64,000 nt of DNA from Actinomycetota bacterium (GTDB lineage Bacteria > Actinomycetota > Thermoleophilia > Solirubrobacterales > JACPNS01): NCBI GenBank assembly GCA_016213645.1, contig JACQZY010000013.1, positions 319,081 through 383,080 on the forward strand. The letters are read 5' to 3'. Position numbers and translations under genes: made by a program. Below the pieces are notes generated by a model. The model worked only from the letters and a program-made list of their open reading frames with translations. It was not told where the DNA came from and ran no database searches. Each line of letters starts with the position of its first letter. Position 1 is the first letter of the stretch. Positions 1-9,575 of the stretch are shown here, piece by piece.

Positions 1-1804
<1,804 letters not shown>

Positions 1805-2098
1805 TCAGCCAACCCGAAATCGCAGTTCGCGCGGCGCCCCGGAGGGCAACGCGGCGGCGAGCTTTTCGAGCAACTGCGGCGCCATCATTTTGAGCTCGTG
1901 GGCGATTACGGAATCGTCACATTCCACCGTCAACACACCGGCGCGCTCGGCCACCGGACGGGCCCAGCCGGCGATCGTCTCGCCGACGACCTCGGCCCAG
2001 CGACGCTGGATCTCCGCCAGCGCGCTCGGCGGTTGGGCGCCGCGCGTCAATTCTTCCAGCGCTTCCGCCAACCGAACCGGATCGCGTCTACGCGTCAT
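1805..2098 (-). CDS. DUF721 / DciA-like protein
   Basis: Small 97-residue protein of the DUF721 family, which includes DciA, the ancestral loader or partner of the DnaB replicative helicase. Visible features are an N-terminal Arg-rich stretch, a predicted helix with the conserved RRWAEVVGETIAGWARPV motif, then ECDDSVIAHELKMMAPQLLEKL, the typical DUF721 core. The start overlaps the recF stop by four bases, implying translational coupling. Its place between recF and gyrB is standard for actinobacteria (compare Rv0004 in Mycobacterium). A separate DnaC/DnaI-like ATPase lies beside dnaB at 59032-59829, so this genome may carry two helicase-loading factors. Family assignment is firm; the helicase-loading role is inferred from the family. 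Confidence 0.88.
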   Translation of the reverse strand: MTRRRDPVRLAEALEELTRGAQPPSALAEIQRRWAEVVGETIAGWARPVAERAGVLTVECDDSVIAHELKMMAPQLLEKLAAALPSGAPRELRFRVG

Positions 2099-3195
2099 GC
2101 CGACAGCCTGTTGCCGCCGGTCGGTCGTGCCGAGCCGTCGAAAACCGCAAGTTCCAGATCGACCGGCGCACTCTCCGGAACATGCGCTCGCTCGGTGGCG
2201 GTGATCAGCACCTGGCCCAGATCGGACACGCGCTCGACCAACTTGTCGCGACGCTTGGCGTCCAGCTCGCTCATCACGTCGTCAAGCAGAATCAACGGCG
2301 AGCGCGCCGTCACCCGCGTGATCGCCTCGCATTCGGCAAGCAGCATCGCCAGGAGGCTTAGGCGTTGCTGACCTTGCGAACCATAAGTACGCACCTCGCG
2401 ACCGTCCAGCGACACCACCACCTCGTCTCGGTGCGGGCCAAAGGTAGAGAAGCCGCGAGCCAGATCGCTTTCGCGGCGCTCGGCGAGCTGTTGCACGAAG
2501 GACTCCTCGGTCGCCTCCGCCGCTGAAGCCCGGTATCGCAACCCTGGCGAGCCGGAAAGCCCGAGTTCGTCAGCCATAACCGTAAACCTCAGCGTTATCT
2601 GCTCGATCGCCGCCGCACGGTTGGCGGTGAGCTCAACGCCGGTGCGCGCAAGTTCGCGGTCCCACGTGTTGAGCACTTCCGTCGCCCCGCCACCGCGCGC
2701 CAGCAAGGCATTGCGCTGGGCAAGCGCCTCGGCATAAGCCCGGCGCGCGGCCCGGCGGCCAGGCCAAAGCGCCGCCACGAACTGGTCAAGGTGCGCGCGG
2801 CGCACTCCCGGCGCGCCTTTCACCAACTCCAGTCGGTCGGGCATGAAGACCGCGACGGGTGGTCGCCAAGTGAAGGGTTCCAGGGAGTCCACCTTCGCGC
2901 CGTCCGCAAAAAATGTTTTGCCTTCTTTGCGATCGACCGCCACGGCGAGCGTGTGGGCATCTGTTTCGTCTGAGCCCTCAACTTCAACTCGAGCCACCGG
3001 CCGGTCGAAGCGAACCGTCTGCGCATCCACGTGCGTGCGGCACGATCTGCCGACACAGCCAAAATACAAGGCCTCAAGCAGATTGGTCTTGCCGGCGCCG
3101 TTGTCGCCGGTGACAACTGTCACCCGCTCACCAAGCTCAACCTCCAGGCGTTCGTACGTGCGAAATTCGCGCGCGTTCAATCGTTCGACGATCAT
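2095..3195 (-). CDS. recF: DNA replication and repair protein RecF
   Basis: SMC-like ABC ATPase that acts with RecO and RecR to load RecA at single-strand gaps. The 366 residues contain Walker A GDNGAGKT at 30-37, the RecF-typical FMPDRLELVKGAPGVRR segment, the ABC signature region SQGQQRLSLLAML, and Walker B LILLDDVMSELD. Length matches the family. The ATG start at 3195-3193 opens with MIVERLNAREFRTYE, the usual N-terminus. It is 98 bp downstream of dnaN and overlaps the DUF721 start by four bases, so recF and DUF721 are probably translated from one message. Confidence 0.97.
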   Translation of the reverse strand: MIVERLNAREFRTYERLEVELGERVTVVTGDNGAGKTNLLEALYFGCVGRSCRTHVDAQTVRFDRPVARVEVEGSDETDAHTLAVAVDRKEGKTFFADGAKVDSLEPFTWRPPVAVFMPDRLELVKGAPGVRRAHLDQFVAALWPGRRAARRAYAEALAQRNALLARGGGATEVLNTWDRELARTGVELTANRAAAIEQITLRFTVMADELGLSGSPGLRYRASAAEATEESFVQQLAERRESDLARGFSTFGPHRDEVVVSLDGREVRTYGSQGQQRLSLLAMLLAECEAITRVTARSPLILLDDVMSELDAKRRDKLVERVSDLGQVLITATERAHVPESAPVDLELAVFDGSARPTGGNRLSA

Positions 3196-3293
3196 CGGGC
3201 CGACCCGTCCAACTCATCCACGCGCGCGGCGGCCGTGACCGGCTCGATCACGAACGGCCCCGCTGCGCACGATGCCATGGCGCAGACTCGGCG

Positions 3294-4394
3294 TCAGGTG
3301 TTCAGCCGGATCGGCATGACGAGATACATGAACTCATCATCATCGCCGGCAACGATCAAACCAGGCCGAAACGCGCTGATCAGCTTGAATCTCGCCCGCT
3401 CGGTATGAGCGCTGTCCAAGCCGTCGCGCAGAAAGTCCGGGTTGAACCCGATCTCCAGTTGTTCGCCCGAGAAATCCGGCGCCGGGATAGTTTCGCGCGC
3501 CTCGCCAACGTCGGTCGTCTGCGCCGTAATTTCCATTTCGCCTTCGCTCAACGCCACGCGCAGCGGCGTGTTTCGCTGGGCCAGCAGGCTGACGCGGCGC
3601 ACCGCGTCCAGCAGTTCGGCGACATCGATGTCGAGAACGTGTTCATAACTATCCGGCAACAGCTGTTCGAAGTCCGGGAACTGCCCGTCGATCAGACGCG
3701 AAACCAACAACGTCTCATCGCTTTCAAACGAAACCTGGCGGTCGGTCAGCGTCAGCGCGACGGTCTCTCCACCTTCGGCGATACGTACCGCTTCCTGCAA
3801 CGCGCGGGCCGGCACGTTGGCCTCGATCCTGCTCGCGACCGGCGAGCCGATCTTGGTGGTGCGCACGGCGAGCCGATACGAGTCGGTCGCGACCGCGCGC
3901 AGGCCGTCGCCCTCGATCGAAATCAGCACCCCGGTGAGGTGGGGTCGCGTCTCGTCGCGCGAAGCCGAGCGGGCGACCTGATCGATCGTCTCCGAAAACT
4001 CGGCCACCGGCAGTTCGACCGGTGAACCTTCAAGGGCGCTGACGGACGGAAAGTCGTCGGCCGCCAGCAGCCTCAACTTGAAGGAAGCGCTTCCGCATTG
4101 AAGATCCAGGAGTCCACCGTCCACCACGGCGATCGAGATTTCGCCGGATGGAAGCTGACGAGAAACGTCAGCGAGCAATCTGCCCGGCACAACAACCGCG
4201 CCACCGGACGCAACCTGCGCCTCGATCTTTGTACGGATCGACAGGTCGCCGTCGGTCGCCGTCAACGTAAGCGCCCCGGTCTCGGCAAGCAGGTGGATAC
4301 CGGAAAGCGCCGGAATGATCGACCGGGTGGAAACCGCGCGTCCGACCGTGGCCAGAGCGTCGACGAACTTTCCCCGGTCAACGGAGAGATTCAT
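3294..4394 (-). CDS. dnaN: DNA polymerase III beta subunit (sliding clamp)
   Basis: Ring-shaped processivity clamp for the replicase. I chose the ATG at 4394-4392 because the product MNLSVDRGKFVDALATVGRA aligns with the usual clamp N-terminus and gives 366 residues. An in-frame TTG at 4454 would add 20 Ser/Thr/Gln-rich residues and give 386. Neither start has a good Shine-Dalgarno sequence. Three clamp domains are readable, ending in FMYLVMPIRL, the conserved C-terminal MPIRL type. The gap to dnaA is 89 bp (or 29 bp with the TTG start), unusually short for a place where oriC is often found. Confidence 0.96.
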   Translation of the reverse strand: MNLSVDRGKFVDALATVGRAVSTRSIIPALSGIHLLAETGALTLTATDGDLSIRTKIEAQVASGGAVVVPGRLLADVSRQLPSGEISIAVVDGGLLDLQCGSASFKLRLLAADDFPSVSALEGSPVELPVAEFSETIDQVARSASRDETRPHLTGVLISIEGDGLRAVATDSYRLAVRTTKIGSPVASRIEANVPARALQEAVRIAEGGETVALTLTDRQVSFESDETLLVSRLIDGQFPDFEQLLPDSYEHVLDIDVAELLDAVRRVSLLAQRNTPLRVALSEGEMEITAQTTDVGEARETIPAPDFSGEQLEIGFNPDFLRDGLDSAHTERARFKLISAFRPGLIVAGDDDEFMYLVMPIRLNT

Positions 4395-4483
4395 AGACAC
4401 TGAACTCAAATCAGTTGGTTCTTGTTGGTGTTGTTCTGTTGATGCTGTTGACAAAGTGATCCAAAGGCTTGATTATCGGGGAT

Positions 4484-5893
4484 TTAGGCGTTTGACTGTC
4501 CGGTCGAACTGTCGAAGGCGGCGGACGGATTGTGACCGCGCCGCGCTGAGGCGATCGGACTGTCGATAACTTGCCTCAGCCTATCGGTAACCGCGGCGAG
4601 ATCGGCGTCCGCGGAACAGGCCGAGGTGATCTTGTCGCGCGCGTGAACGACGGTGGAATGGTTGCGACCGAACGCCGACGCGATCGTGGGCAGAGAATCA
4701 CGCGTCATCTCGCAGCACAGGTACATGGCGAGCTGTCGCGGAGTGGATATGCGGGCCTCGCGCGAAGGACCAAGCAGGGTGTCGATCGGTAGCTCAAAGT
4801 GCTCGGCGACCGCATGCTGAATCTGGGCGACGGTCGCTCGCCGGCGCACTGGAGGGTGGATCGAGTCGAGGAGTTCGTCAACAAGCTCGGCGGTGATCGG
4901 TTCGCGTCGAAGCGAAGCGAAAGCGCTGACGCGGATCAACGCGCCCTCCAGTGATCGCACGTTGGGCGGTACGCGCTCGGCGATGCGTTCGAGCGCCTCG
5001 TCGCAGTTGAAGGGGACGGCGTCGAGCTGAATGCGTTTACGCAGGATCGTGCGGCGCAGCGCCTGGTCGGGCTCGTCGATCTCGGTCACAAGACCGCTTT
5101 CAAAGCGCGCAAGCAGCCTGTCGGCAAGCGCGTCGAGCTCGCGCGGACGGCGGTCGCACGTGAGCACAAGCTGGCGGCCGCTTTCGTGGAGGGCGTTGAA
5201 GGTGTGGAAAAACTCTTCTTCGGTCTTTGTCTTGTTTTGCAGAAACTGAACGTCGTCGATCAGCAGCACGTCCGTGGAACGTAGGCTGGTTTTGAAATCG
5301 GCGATCGTGCCGTCGCGCAGAACGTTGCGAAAGGTGCGCGCAAAATCTTCGGCGGTCATGTACACGGCCGTCAGTTCAGGGGCTTCGGCGCGCAGGTAGT
5401 TACCGATCGCGTGGAGCAGGTGCGTTTTGCCCACACCGGGAGATCCGTAGATGAAAAGCGGGTTGAAGGCCTGCGCCGGCTGCTCGGCCACGGCGAGCGC
5501 CGCGGCGTGTGCGAGGCGATTGGACTGCCCGATCACGAATTGATCGAACGTGTATCGCGGATTCAGCGGACTGCAGGCGTGGTCGCCGGAAGCAGATCCG
5601 CCGCCGCTCGGCAGGGGACCGGCGGCAAGGACCGCCGCCGAGTCGTCGTCATATAGGCCGATGCGTATCGGCCGTCCGGCCGCGCGCGACGCGCAGTCGG
5701 TCAGTGCGCGCGCGTAACGGAGTTCGATCCAGCTGCGCGCCCGGTCGGGTCCGGTCAGCGAGAGTTCGTCACCGGCGAGTTGAACGGGTTCAAGCTGCGC
5801 CAGCCAGAGATCGAAAACGTCCTCCGATACATCGGCGCGAAAAACGGCGCAGGTTTTTTGCCAGAGCTGATCCAACTCCACGGTGAAGTCCAA
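4484..5893 (-). CDS. dnaA: Chromosomal replication initiator protein DnaA
   Basis: AAA+ initiator that binds DnaA boxes and melts oriC. The 469 residues show domain I (about 1-85), a short linker, and domain III starting NPRYTFDQFVIGQSN with Walker A GSPGVGKT at 150-157 and Walker B LLIDDVQFL near 210-218. Domain IV carries the DnaA signature FGRNHSTVVHARDKI near 408-422. The likely start is TTG at 5893-5891, with AAGGA about ten bases upstream; an in-frame GTG lies four codons in. It is divergent from rpmH across 270 bp. The last 20 residues are a Ser/Asn-rich extension after the usual end of domain IV. Confidence 0.97.
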   Translation of the reverse strand: MDFTVELDQLWQKTCAVFRADVSEDVFDLWLAQLEPVQLAGDELSLTGPDRARSWIELRYARALTDCASRAAGRPIRIGLYDDDSAAVLAAGPLPSGGGSASGDHACSPLNPRYTFDQFVIGQSNRLAHAAALAVAEQPAQAFNPLFIYGSPGVGKTHLLHAIGNYLRAEAPELTAVYMTAEDFARTFRNVLRDGTIADFKTSLRSTDVLLIDDVQFLQNKTKTEEEFFHTFNALHESGRQLVLTCDRRPRELDALADRLLARFESGLVTEIDEPDQALRRTILRKRIQLDAVPFNCDEALERIAERVPPNVRSLEGALIRVSAFASLRREPITAELVDELLDSIHPPVRRRATVAQIQHAVAEHFELPIDTLLGPSREARISTPRQLAMYLCCEMTRDSLPTIASAFGRNHSTVVHARDKITSACSADADLAAVTDRLRQVIDSPIASARRGHNPSAAFDSSTGQSNA

Positions 5894-5980
5894 AAAGAAG
5901 AGTCCTTATAGATTGAGGAACCGGGCCCTGCCGGGTGCGAAAACGGTTGTTTCGCGGCTCTCTCGGGCTGCGGTGAAACG

Positions 5981-5986
5981 ACTATA
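5981..5986 (-). promoter_or_regulatory. Candidate -10 element for dnaA
   Basis: On the minus strand this reads TATAGT, a good -10 hexamer, about 90 bp upstream of the dnaA start in the dnaA/rpmH divergent region. I see no convincing -35, so this is tentative. A second candidate, TATAAG (5905-5910), overlaps the dnaA Shine-Dalgarno and is less plausible. Confidence 0.35.
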
Positions 5987-6145
5987 ACCGACGTCCGGCG
6001 AGCTTGATACGCATTGGGTGAAGGCACCGGCAAGAAGCCCGCAAACTCGCGCAAAAACGTTTGCGAAGGACGCGATCGATGGCCGAGGTGCGGCGGACGG
6101 CGACTTCCACCACCGCACGATCATCGACTTTCGTGCGCGACGGCC

Positions 6146-6151
6146 TATACT
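6146..6151 (+). promoter_or_regulatory. Candidate -10 element for rpmH-rnpA
   Basis: TATACT lies 12 bases before the rpmH ATG. ATCGAC sits 17 bp upstream as a weak -35. The block TATACTGACG recurs in the promoter of the bifunctional nuclease gene at 11889. Confidence 0.55.
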
Positions 6152-6163
6152 GACGCGCTCACC

Positions 6164-6298
6164 ATGAAGCGCACTTACCAGCCAAAACGACGTAAACGCG
6201 CCCGTACGCACGGGTTTCGCGCCCGTATGCGCACCAGCGCCGGCCGCAATGTTCTCAAGCGCCGCCGCGCGAAGGGCCGCAAGCGGCTGACGCCGTAA
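6164..6298 (+). CDS. rpmH: 50S ribosomal protein L34
   Basis: Very basic 44-residue large-subunit protein with the classic start [18 protein letters not shown] and end [13 protein letters not shown]. Length is typical. An upstream in-frame extension exists, but the internal ATG at 6164 matches the family start exactly. It is the first gene of the plus-strand run facing away from dnaA and is followed after two bases by rnpA, the conserved rpmH-rnpA arrangement. Confidence 0.98.
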   Translation: MKRTYQPKRRKRARTHGFRARMRTSAGRNVLKRRRAKGRKRLTP

Positions 6299-6300
6299 AG

Positions 6301-6687
6301 ATGCCGGCCTTGGCCTCGTCGCGCGCCAAGGGCAGACGACTGTCGCGCAGCACGGAGTTTCAGCGCGTCTACCGCCAGGGGCGTTCAAAAGCCGACAGGT
6401 ATTTAGTCGTCTATTCCTTCCAGCGCGACGAGCAGAATCCTGCCCGTCCGCGGTTCGGAGTGTCGGTCGGGCGCAAGGTTGGAAACGCCGTGGTGCGGAA
6501 CCGCGTGAAGCGCACGATTCGCGAGGCGCTCGCCGAGCTTGAGGACAAGGTGGCCGACGGCCTAGACTACGTCGTGCTCGCTCGCGCGGACGCCGCCGAA
6601 CTGGTCGAACGCGAGGGCATGCACGGCGTCAAGAACTCGCTGAGAGAGCTGATCAGCGCGGAGTCTGAAAGCGACGACGCCCGCTAA
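6301..6687 (+). CDS. rnpA: Ribonuclease P protein component
   Basis: Basic protein subunit that helps the RNase P RNA cleave 5' leaders from tRNA precursors. The 128 residues include the conserved core RFGVSVGRKVGNAVVRNRVKRTIREAL with the RNR motif and the N-terminal LSRSTEFQRVYRQG. The ATG lies two bases after the rpmH stop. The last 15 residues form an acidic/Ser tail of no known role. The RNase P RNA gene itself is not in this window. Confidence 0.97.
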   Translation: MPALASSRAKGRRLSRSTEFQRVYRQGRSKADRYLVVYSFQRDEQNPARPRFGVSVGRKVGNAVVRNRVKRTIREALAELEDKVADGLDYVVLARADAAELVEREGMHGVKNSLRELISAESESDDAR

Positions 6688-6775
6688 AGACAACTCGGCG
6701 ACGAGATTCGCGACGGCGCGCGGCCGCCGAACGAATCCAAAATCCACTCTTTACAACCAACACTCGGAACTGAAA

Positions 6776-7141
6776 TTGCACTCCCCAAGCGATCGTTTCG
6801 CGATCAAAGTCGCGCTGGCGCCGGTCCACTTTTACAGGCGCTTTGTCTCGCCGTTGATCGGACCACGGTGCAGGTACTACCCGACCTGTTCGTCGTATGC
6901 GCTTGGGGCAATCCGCACATACGGCGTGATGCGGGGATCGGTGTTGGCGGCGTGGCGAGTGCTGCGCTGTAATCCGTTCAGCAACGGCGGCGTGGATCAC
7001 GTGTGCGACCAGCGGCTGTTTGGCGGGGAGAGTAGGAAGGCTCGAAAAGTTGAATGTGCGCATAGTCACGATGTTGACGCGCCGAGGACGGCAGTAGACG
7101 CGGAAACCGGGACTGACGTAGATTCGAGGATCGCGGCATAA
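6776..7141 (+). CDS. yidD: Membrane protein insertion efficiency factor YidD
   Basis: Small membrane-associated protein thought to assist YidC-dependent insertion. The product shows the family hallmark YRRFVSPLIGPRCRYYPTCSSYALGAIRTYGVMRGSVLAAWRVLRCNPFSNGGVDHV, with its conserved cysteines and CNP motif. The start is TTG at 6776, since no ATG lies before the conserved region. The 121 residues include about 35 extra C-terminal residues after the core. The stop and the yidC start overlap as TAATG (7139-7143), implying coupled translation. Confidence 0.94.
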   Translation: MHSPSDRFAIKVALAPVHFYRRFVSPLIGPRCRYYPTCSSYALGAIRTYGVMRGSVLAAWRVLRCNPFSNGGVDHVCDQRLFGGESRKARKVECAHSHDVDAPRTAVDAETGTDVDSRIAA

Positions 7142-7977
7142 TGCACCACATCATCCTTGCCAACGTGATGAAGGACGCGGTTAGCTGGCTTATCGGGCCG
7201 CTGGACGCTTTGTTGCGATGGCTGCACGACACCGGCAATTTGTCGTGGGGAATGTCGATCATCGCACTTACGGTGATCGTCCGCGGCGCGCTGTTCCCGC
7301 TTACGTACAAGCAGATCACAAGCATGATTCACATGCAGCAGTTCCAGCCGCAGATCAAGGAGATCAACGAGAAGTACAAGGAAGATCCGCAGCGCAAACA
7401 GCAGGAGCTGATGAAGTTCTTTAAAGAACACAAGATCAACCCGCTGGCGTCTTGCCTGCCGATTCTTGTGCAGTTGCCGTTCTTTATCGCCGTTTTCTAC
7501 GCGCTGCAAGACAAGGCGTTGCAGGCGGACATTCGCGCCACCGGCGAGTCGTTCCTGTTCATCCCGGACCTGGTCGCAAAACCAGGAGGCGCCGAACTCG
7601 TGATCCTGCTGGTGTTGTATGCCGGCTCGCAGCTTGGTTCAACGATCGTGTCGCTGACTCCGACGACCGACGACATGCAGCGAAAACTGATGTTGGCGTT
7701 GCCATTTCTTTTTATGCCGTTCATCATCAACTTTCCGGCGGGCTTGATCCTTTACTGGATCACAACCAACACGTGGACGTTTGGCCAAGCGGTGATCGTG
7801 CGCAAGCTGCGCGCGAGCCGTCTCCCGGCGGACGTGCTGAACCCGCCTAAAAAGGGCGCGAAAGACGATACGGTTGGCAAGCCGGACAACGGCGCCGTCG
7901 AAGTGGCGGTGGCGGAGAAGAAGGCGCCGCCCCCGCCCCCACGTCAAAAGAAAAAACGATCAGGCCGGAGACGTTGA
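7141..7977 (+). CDS. yidC: Membrane protein insertase YidC/Oxa1
   Basis: Inserts and folds inner-membrane proteins, alone or with Sec. The 278 residues lack the large periplasmic domain of proteobacterial YidC, as is normal outside Gram-negative groups. Seen: a first segment GMSIIALTVIVRGALFPLT with the conserved Arg, a cytoplasmic coiled hairpin rich in Gln/Lys (MQQFQPQIKEINEKYKEDPQR), then CLPILVQLPFFIAVFYAL and two further membrane helices. The C-terminus is a basic, Pro-rich tail ending QKKKRSGRRR, suited to ribosome binding. It sits between yidD and jag in the conserved order. Confidence 0.97.
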   Translation: MHHIILANVMKDAVSWLIGPLDALLRWLHDTGNLSWGMSIIALTVIVRGALFPLTYKQITSMIHMQQFQPQIKEINEKYKEDPQRKQQELMKFFKEHKINPLASCLPILVQLPFFIAVFYALQDKALQADIRATGESFLFIPDLVAKPGGAELVILLVLYAGSQLGSTIVSLTPTTDDMQRKLMLALPFLFMPFIINFPAGLILYWITTNTWTFGQAVIVRKLRASRLPADVLNPPKKGAKDDTVGKPDNGAVEVAVAEKKAPPPPPRQKKKRSGRRR

Positions 7978-7980
7978 GCC

Positions 7981-8484
7981 ATGAACGAGCACGAGACTTT
8001 GATTGAACTGGACGAGAACGACACCCGGCAGGCGGAGATCGCGGCCGGCGTGGTGACGGACATCCTGGCCGGAACCGGACTGGACGCGAATGTGTCGTAT
8101 AGCCAAGAGGGCCGCGAGATACTGATCGACGTGACCGGCGATGAGCTTGGATTTGCGATTGGCCGGCGCGCGCAGACTCTTGACGCGATTCAGCTGCTCG
8201 CTTATCTGGTTTCGACCCGGGCGGTGGACCCGGGCGAGCGCCGCCGCGTTTCGGTTGACATTGACGAGTACCGCGCGGCCCGAGAGGAAGAGCTTTTTGA
8301 CCTTGCCGATCGCGCGGCCCGCGACGCCATCTCTTCTGGACAGCAGGTGGAGATGAAGCCGATGACTTCGAACGAGCGTCGCGCGGTTCACCAGTACCTG
8401 CTGGAGAACGGCGACATCGAGACGCACAGTGTCGGGGAGGACCCCGACCGGCGGATCGTCGTTACCCCCCGCGAAGCGGCGTAG
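7981..8484 (+). CDS. jag: Jag/KhpB RNA-binding protein (KH and R3H domains)
   Basis: RNA-binding protein usually encoded beside yidC and linked to cell division and elongation control in Firmicutes. The 167 residues contain a KH-type domain with GRRA in the GxxG position (FAIGRRAQTLDAIQLLAYLVS), then an R3H domain with PMTSNERRAVHQYLLENGDIETHSVGEDPDRRIVV. The N-terminal Jag_N domain of longer homologues is absent. The ATG start is three bases after the yidC stop. Confidence 0.94.
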   Translation: MNEHETLIELDENDTRQAEIAAGVVTDILAGTGLDANVSYSQEGREILIDVTGDELGFAIGRRAQTLDAIQLLAYLVSTRAVDPGERRRVSVDIDEYRAAREEELFDLADRAARDAISSGQQVEMKPMTSNERRAVHQYLLENGDIETHSVGEDPDRRIVVTPREAA

Positions 8485-8497
8485 CGACGGTTGTTCG

Positions 8498-8516
8498 GAC
8501 CGTTTCACGTTTTACG
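8498..8516 (+). repeat. 19-bp direct repeat, copy 1 (parS-like)
   Basis: GACCGTTTCACGTTTTACG, identical to 8737-8755. The 14-base core GTTTCACGTTTTAC matches the bacterial parS palindrome GTTTCACGTGAAAC at 11 of 14 positions: the left half is perfect and the right half is diverged. It lies just upstream of rsmG-parA-parB. Confidence 0.6.
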
Positions 8517-8736
8517 CGGAACGGGGTCGTGTTGGAAGGGGCTGCAAGGGAACGGTGCCGTTGGCTCGGTGCAGTCGGCTTGGGCGTCATTGACTTGGGC
8601 AGTGTCGGCATGACCACGGTTGAATCGTGTAGTCACGAGTCAAAGCGCGCAGAACAGACAGATGCCGCTCGGCTGCGGATCGCAGAGCCCGGCCCCGGTC
8701 CAGAAAACCGCGTCGAACGGTTTCCAGCGGGGCGAA

Positions 8737-8755
8737 GACCGTTTCACGTTTTACG
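8737..8755 (+). repeat. 19-bp direct repeat, copy 2 (parS-like)
   Basis: Exact second copy of the sequence at 8498-8516, in the same orientation, starting 239 bp further on and ending 11 bp before the rsmG start codon. At this position ParB binding could also affect rsmG-parAB expression. Whether it is a functional parS is not shown. Confidence 0.6.
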
Positions 8756-8766
8756 GATATCGACCG

Positions 8767-9477
8767 ATGATTCCCGACAGTGACTTTCTGAACGTTCTTT
8801 CGGACCGCTACGGGCTCAAGCCCGAGACGGTGGAGCAGTTTCAGGCTCTGGCGGAACATTGCGTGTCGCTGGAGATCTCCGGTACCGCGATTCGCACGGC
8901 CGAAGAGGCGATGAGGCTTCACGTCGCGGACAGCCTCGCGGGCCTGGAGATTCCCGCTATCGCAGATGCGCGGACGCTCATCGACATCGGAACGGGTGTT
9001 GGATTTCCGGGCATCGTTCTCGCGGCGGCGCGACCGGATCTGAAGGTCACACTGCTGGACGGCGTGCGAAAGAAGGTCGAGGCCGCCACGGAGATAAGCC
9101 GAAAGCTCGGTTTGCGGAATATTGAAGCGATCTGGGCACGAGTTGAAGACTTCAGCGCGGTCGGCTCACCGGCGCGCGAGAGTTTTGACGTTGTAACGGC
9201 ACGAGCGCTTGCGGCGACGCCGGTGTTGTTGGAATACGCCGCGCCCTTGTTGCGCGTTGGCGGAAGCCTCGTCGCCTGGAAGGGCCGGCCGGAAGAAGTC
9301 GAAATGCGGGCGGCCCGCACGGCGCAACACGAACTCGGCTATGACGACGGCGCTCTCGTGGAGGCGCGTCCGTTCGCCGAGAGTCAACGGCGGCATTTCT
9401 ATGTGGCGAAGAAAACGGCGCAGACCGACAAGCGTTTCCCTCGCCGCCCCGGCGCCGCATTGCGAAAGCCACTTTGA
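8767..9477 (+). CDS. rsmG: 16S rRNA (guanine-N7)-methyltransferase RsmG
   Basis: SAM-dependent methyltransferase (GidB) that modifies G527 of 16S rRNA; its loss gives low-level streptomycin resistance in many bacteria. The ATG at 8767 gives 236 residues beginning MIPDSDFLNVLSDRYGL. The upstream open frame lacks homology, so longer starts were rejected. The SAM-binding motif is LIDIGTGVGFPGIVLAAARPD, followed by KVTLLDGVRKKVEAA and the RsmG-typical FDVVTARALA and LLRVGGSLVAWKG. It precedes parA in the standard jag-rsmG-parA-parB order. Confidence 0.96.
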   Translation: MIPDSDFLNVLSDRYGLKPETVEQFQALAEHCVSLEISGTAIRTAEEAMRLHVADSLAGLEIPAIADARTLIDIGTGVGFPGIVLAAARPDLKVTLLDGVRKKVEAATEISRKLGLRNIEAIWARVEDFSAVGSPARESFDVVTARALAATPVLLEYAAPLLRVGGSLVAWKGRPEEVEMRAARTAQHELGYDDGALVEARPFAESQRRHFYVAKKTAQTDKRFPRRPGAALRKPL

Positions 9478-9562
9478 AATCGCAGTCGCCGCGTCGACGC
9501 AAATTCCGCAAAAAACCGCATATCAATCATCCGCGGACGCGGACTTCATCCGAAATGCGACG

Positions 9563-9568
9563 TACTCT
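9563..9568 (+). promoter_or_regulatory. -10 element for a leaderless parA transcript
   Basis: TACTCT ends seven bases before GTG 9576. The same spacing of a TAnnnT hexamer to the start codon recurs in about ten genes of this window, which is how the parA start was chosen. Confidence 0.5.
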
Positions 9569-9575
9569 TGACGCT

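Larger units (their letters stand above)
8485..8766. other. jag-rsmG intergenic region (282 bp) with parS-like repeats
   Basis: No gene is credible in this stretch: the open frame reading into rsmG lacks a family-like N-terminus. It contains two exact copies of a 19-bp sequence resembling a ParB binding site, annotated separately. It is unusually long for this otherwise tightly packed operon. Confidence 0.6.

Noticed and set aside
4561..4569. TGTCGATAA as a DnaA box
   Set aside because: A single one-mismatch site inside dnaA without companions; expected by chance at this length.
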